From Abelmoschus esculentus (Eukaryota > Streptophyta > Magnoliopsida > Malvales > Malvaceae): a stretch of 64,000 nucleotides of DNA. The DNA lies in the NCBI GenBank assembly GCA_035048815.1, contig JAUCBN010000042.1, positions 2,294,001-2,358,000 of the forward strand, read 5' to 3'. A program made the translations under genes and the position numbers. Under the pieces are notes generated by a model, which did not search any database, was not told the origin of the DNA, and saw nothing but the letters and a program-made list of their open reading frames with translations. Of this stretch, positions 60,300-64,000 are shown in pieces (position 1 is the stretch's first letter; the number at the start of each line of letters is the position of its first letter).

Positions 60300-61900
60300 C
60301 GTGTAAAAATGTTGGTTGCAGTCCACGAGAAATTATATAACACGCAGTCTCGTTTACTAAAATTTAATTGTTTTAATATTATTAATTAATTTATAATTAT
60401 TTTTACAATGATTCACTCTCAATTTATTTAACATAAAAATAAAATTTAAAAATAATATAAAAAATTAAATAACTAAATTTTAGTAAATATAACTACAAAT
60501 AACATAATAAAAAGAATTCGTATAATAATTTTTTTCAATCCACGTTTGGGTTGTTACGTTTGATGACGTGAGCGTGATGACGCAGTGCGAGCTGAGCTGA
60601 GTTTGGCGTCCGTTTTCCACTCTCTTCGGCTACCGAATCCGCACCCATTAGACCAGAGTCTAGAGCTGATCCTTTAGCCTGTAATGATTTTGACTGTTTG
60701 ACCCTGGGGCTGGCATCCACGAGTCGGTGGACTCTGTTTTCGCCTTTTCCTGAGGTGCCCAACAAACACACACAACCAAATATTCGGTTCTAAAATTCAA
60801 TAGTTTGGACGGAAGGCGGCTTTGATGCATTGGCGAGGAATTGGAACCAAAATAAATTATTGGGTCTGGGGTTAGATGAGAAATTTTGAGATTAGTAAAT
60901 GATTTAAAACAATATTTGTTATTTTTAATATCTGAAGAGAAAAAAATACTTTTTAAAATATTTGATGGTTTAATTAATTTTTTCAATAATTTTTAAAGAT
61001 ATAATCATATATTTAAAAAATAAAAAAATAATTAAAAATATTCAAACTTTTGAAATTTAATATAAATTTTTAAAAATCTAAAATTATCAATTTTTAAACT
61101 ATTTTAAACTTTTATTTTAAAAAAAATTAAACTACCCCAACAGTGCAGGAGACTGGAACCATATAATCTATGGAAGCATTGAATTGGATTGGGTGCAGCA
61201 ACTCATATAATCTATGGAAGCTTTGTCTTTACAAAAGAACGTTAAGGTATGGGGCAAAGGAGAAAAGCTGGAACCATGGACAGGTTCCCACACTTTTACA
61301 GAGCACTAAACTCTACACTCTAGATGATTGTATCTACATAAAGGCTGCACCTGCGCAGCTGCTCCTGCGCGTGCTGGATGAGACGAGACCCTTTGTTCCA
61401 TCCACTTGGTTTACTAATATTTATTAATTTCTGTCATCAACCCATCTTTAGGACAGTGATGACAAACTTACTGCATGCCTTGAAATTCTCAGAATCATTA
61501 TCTAATTATATGTTGTGTTTCTGGTTTGAAGTTATTGTCGTCTACTAACTTTTGCAGTTGGATTCGTTTGTTTACCAGAGGTTTTGTCTGGGTTTTAAGG
61601 CACACCATGAATGTGCGGAATGTTGGAATCTTGCACTTTATCCTTTGTTAGCATTCATCTTTCGTAAACATGCATGAAAATCAGTGAAACCTAGGTTTAA
61701 ACTTAATTTATTGATTATCAGTACTCTGATATTTGTGTATCAGCTTGCAGAGGTCTGTGTTCTAACATAGAGGAGATTATAAAATGGACCGTTTTCCAAT
61801 TGTTCATAATTCGAAATACATTCCCAGTACATCCATGTGTGTCTTTCAATTATATTTATGTATGTATGTATTGCAGATGATTTTACATGAAAACAGAAGG
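60300..61900. other. Intergenic region
   Basis: AT-rich with GC-richer stretches at 60540-60760 (distal part of the NIMIN-like promoter) and 61140-61430. The latter has an 18-bp direct repeat and a weak 85-codon frame without a known domain. Confidence 0.45.
61160..61221. repeat. 18-bp direct repeat
   Basis: CATATAATCTATGGAAGC occurs at 61160-61177 and again at 61204-61221, 44 bp apart, indicating a small local duplication. Confidence 0.7.
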
Positions 61901-61913
61901 TTATTATTCTGAA

Positions 61914-63715
61914 TCATCCACAATAACCCTTATCCCTGTTATCCAAGATGGATCGAGGAATACCCTCCATTAAGCAGGAGACGGGCGGAACCGTTAGCGT
62001 TTCCATGTCCCCGTAAACATTCCAGCAAAATGGGTCGGAAACTATATCTCCTTTAGCCGGAAGAAGCTCGATGTCAGAGAGTGTGATGTTTGTACATGGA
62101 ACTGAATCACTGCAGGCAAAATGCATCGGAGGGCTTCGGATGTCGTATGTTCCCTTGATGCTTTCATAGAGAATGTCTGATACATAAACAGCTGACGTTT
62201 GGTTTGTGCAGTCCTTGGTGAGACAGTAGAATTGATCGATTATTATCGGATTCCTAACGCTTTCCATGTGCATGTTGCTGAATGTTATGCCTGATACAGC
62301 TCCAGATCCACCTTGCCATGTCTTGATTCTAACACCATTATCTGATGCCTTAATCACTGAGTCTCGAACCGTGATGTTTGAGACGCAGGCTCGTGAATTA
62401 TGATTACCTAGGCTACCGATACTGAGGGGAATAACAAAGGGAACATATTCAATAAGAATATGCTTGGCAAACACCATGCCAAAAGGTTGATATAGTTAAA
62501 TAATAGCATTTAGGATTACCTGATTCCGTGACCAGGTCCACAAGTTAGGTTCTTAATATCAACACCATAGCATCCTGATCCAATAGACACACAATCATCA
62601 CCTGTGAAGCAAGATCATCAAGAAGCAGAGTTCAATTATAACGAAAGGGAATCAGAATTTCAGAAAGATTCAAGGCAATTCGGGCTAACCATTAGAGATA
62701 ACTGAGTTATATATTTCGACACCATTCGTGTTCTCTATATGGATCCCATCAGTATTGGGACTCAGAGCAGGAGCAGTTATGTGAAGAGATTCGACATGGA
62801 CATTCTGGCAACCGTCGAATCTGAAGTGGAACTGGGGACTATCCTTAACTTTAAGTCCTTGCACAGTCAAGTCGGAGCTCATGAAAAACCTTATAGCCTG
62901 AATCATGAAGTTTAAAATACAAAATTTTTCATGGTATCTTGGGGAATTAAATTTAAATGAAGACTGTCAACTTACAATTGGGCTGTCACATGGTCCTGGC
63001 AATGTTGTTCTGTTTATGCCCTGTGACAATGCGAAAGAATAGCTATTTAAATCAAGTGGCATAACTCATAAGTTTAAAGAGTTATTAAGAGTGAAGTCAG
63101 CTATACCTTGTGGGGCTTGCAAGGAAGATCCCACCACTTTTTCCCTCTACCATCAATGAGACCACCTCCTTGCAGGGACATTCCGTTGATTCTGTAAAAG
63201 ACGAGCCACTGGCGCTTGCTGTTATTCTTCGGCCAGGCATTGGGTCCATCAGGAGGCATAAGTGTACCATCAACCTGAAAAACCAGTCTACCTTGACAAG
63301 GACCAGTAAAAATTGTGGATTGAATCATGAAGGAAAAACCAGATGGGACATAGAGGACTGATGAATTAACTTGACAAGCAGAGTCCCATGCCATCTTGAA
63401 TGCTGTTGTGTCATCTGTCACACCATCCCCCACAGCCCCAAAGTTTCTTACATCGAAAAAACCAGTAAAATTATTGGCATTTCCATCATTAGATGGACCG
63501 GAAGGTTCAGGTGCCAAGGAACTCACAGGTTCCGGTGCAAGAGGACTAGTAGGCTCGGGTGCTGGATAAGGAGCTGCTGAAATTTCGGATATTTTGTGAG
63601 GGGGAGTATGATGTTTATGTTTAGTATGGTGATGATGCCATCTACCTTGGGTGGAAACGAAGAAACAGACAAAAGACATGCAAAATATAAACAATGATAC
63701 ACGAGAATGCTCCAT
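61914..63715 (-). CDS. Polygalacturonase (GH28 pectinase), secreted
   Basis: Hydrolyses homogalacturonan in the cell wall. Exons in transcription order: 63107-63715, 62976-63020, 62690-62897, 62520-62601, 61914-62421 (1452 nt, 483 aa). A signal peptide covers about 1-24. A histidine-rich stretch (RWHHHHTKHKHHTPPHK) and three Ala-Pro-Glu-Pro repeats (about 49-72) follow before the right-handed beta-helix. All four GH28 signatures are intact: NTD 266-268, GDD 288-290, GHG 311-313 and RIK 346-348. An active endo- or exo-enzyme is therefore expected. The His-rich plus proline-rich head resembles the At1g48100-like subgroup and may tether the enzyme to the wall. The ATG at 63715 is followed directly by the signal peptide. 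Confidence 0.95.
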
Positions 63716-63719
63716 TTTT

Positions 63720-64000
63720 AAACTAAAATTAGTTCCAAAAATGAGGACAAATCAGAACTTCGTCTAGCAAACGAACACGAGAAGGGATTCAGTTCATGAA
63801 AGTAGACAAGGTGCACACCAAGACCACTAAGCAACTTGGAGAAGAGTTAACTAAGTTTGGCAATTTGGAATGCATGGTGAAGCAGAAACTCTACATATAT
63901 ATACTATATGCAAGTATATTAAGAGAAGCAGATAGTGGGAAAGGATTATCAAAAACATCTGCAACTTTAGATTATTTTAATGGAGTTTTTGGAGTCAGAA
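63720..64000. other. Promoter region of the polygalacturonase gene
   Basis: Contains a run of TATATATA words at 63893-63906 that could supply a TATA box on the minus strand. The window ends here. Confidence 0.5.

Noticed and set aside
61170..61427. 85-codon plus-strand frame between NIMIN-like and polygalacturonase genes
   Set aside because: Contains an 18-bp repeat-derived start and no known motif.

Overview
This is nuclear DNA of a flowering plant, almost certainly a eudicot. Genes carry short AT-rich GT-AG introns, intergenic DNA is very AT-rich and full of small inverted-repeat transposons, and every recognised protein belongs to a plant family. My impression is a Malvaceae-like genome such as cotton, but nothing here proves the species. 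There are no operons, CRISPR arrays or bacterial signals. I rebuilt spliced coding regions by eye from splice sites and phase; in every multi-exon model the exons add up to a whole number of codons.

Layout. 1-5.6 kb is gene-poor AT-rich DNA. 5.7-15.4 kb holds a RING-CH membrane protein (+), a small acidic protein (-) and the replicative helicase subunit MCM7 (-, 15 exons, with E2F-type promoter sites), followed upstream by a tRNA-His gene. 15.8-25.3 kb has a bZIP53-like regulator with a sucrose-control uORF (+), an unknown intronless membrane protein (-) and a group IIe WRKY factor (+). 26.4-36.5 kb is a run of minus-strand genes: plastid protease subunit CLPP5, a D27-like carotenoid isomerase family protein and a Golgi-type membrane-anchored cyclophilin. 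37-42 kb holds a degenerate 3'-5' exonuclease-like protein (+), a one-pass membrane protein (+) and, convergent to it, a short two-exon gene that I could not assign. 42.4-53.2 kb is MITE-rich and contains an R2R3-MYB of subgroup 20 type (-) and a PMEI-domain protein (+). 53.3-64 kb has an ARF1-class GTPase (-), a GDSL lipase (+), a NIMIN-like NPR1 interactor (-) and a GH28 polygalacturonase (-).

The genes are not one pathway. Loose themes are transcription regulation (bZIP, WRKY, MYB, NIMIN), plastid functions (CLPP5, D27-like), secretory pathway (ARF, cyclophilin, RING-CH) and cell wall (PMEI, polygalacturonase, GDSL). I see no convincing wholly new system. The items most worth a second look are the unassigned minus-strand gene at 41.2-41.7 kb, the exonuclease-like protein lacking half of its catalytic residues, the bZIP sucrose-peptide uORF, two hAT-type MITEs with perfect 8-bp target duplications, and a C17 tract just before the NIMIN start codon beneath a cluster of TGACG boxes.
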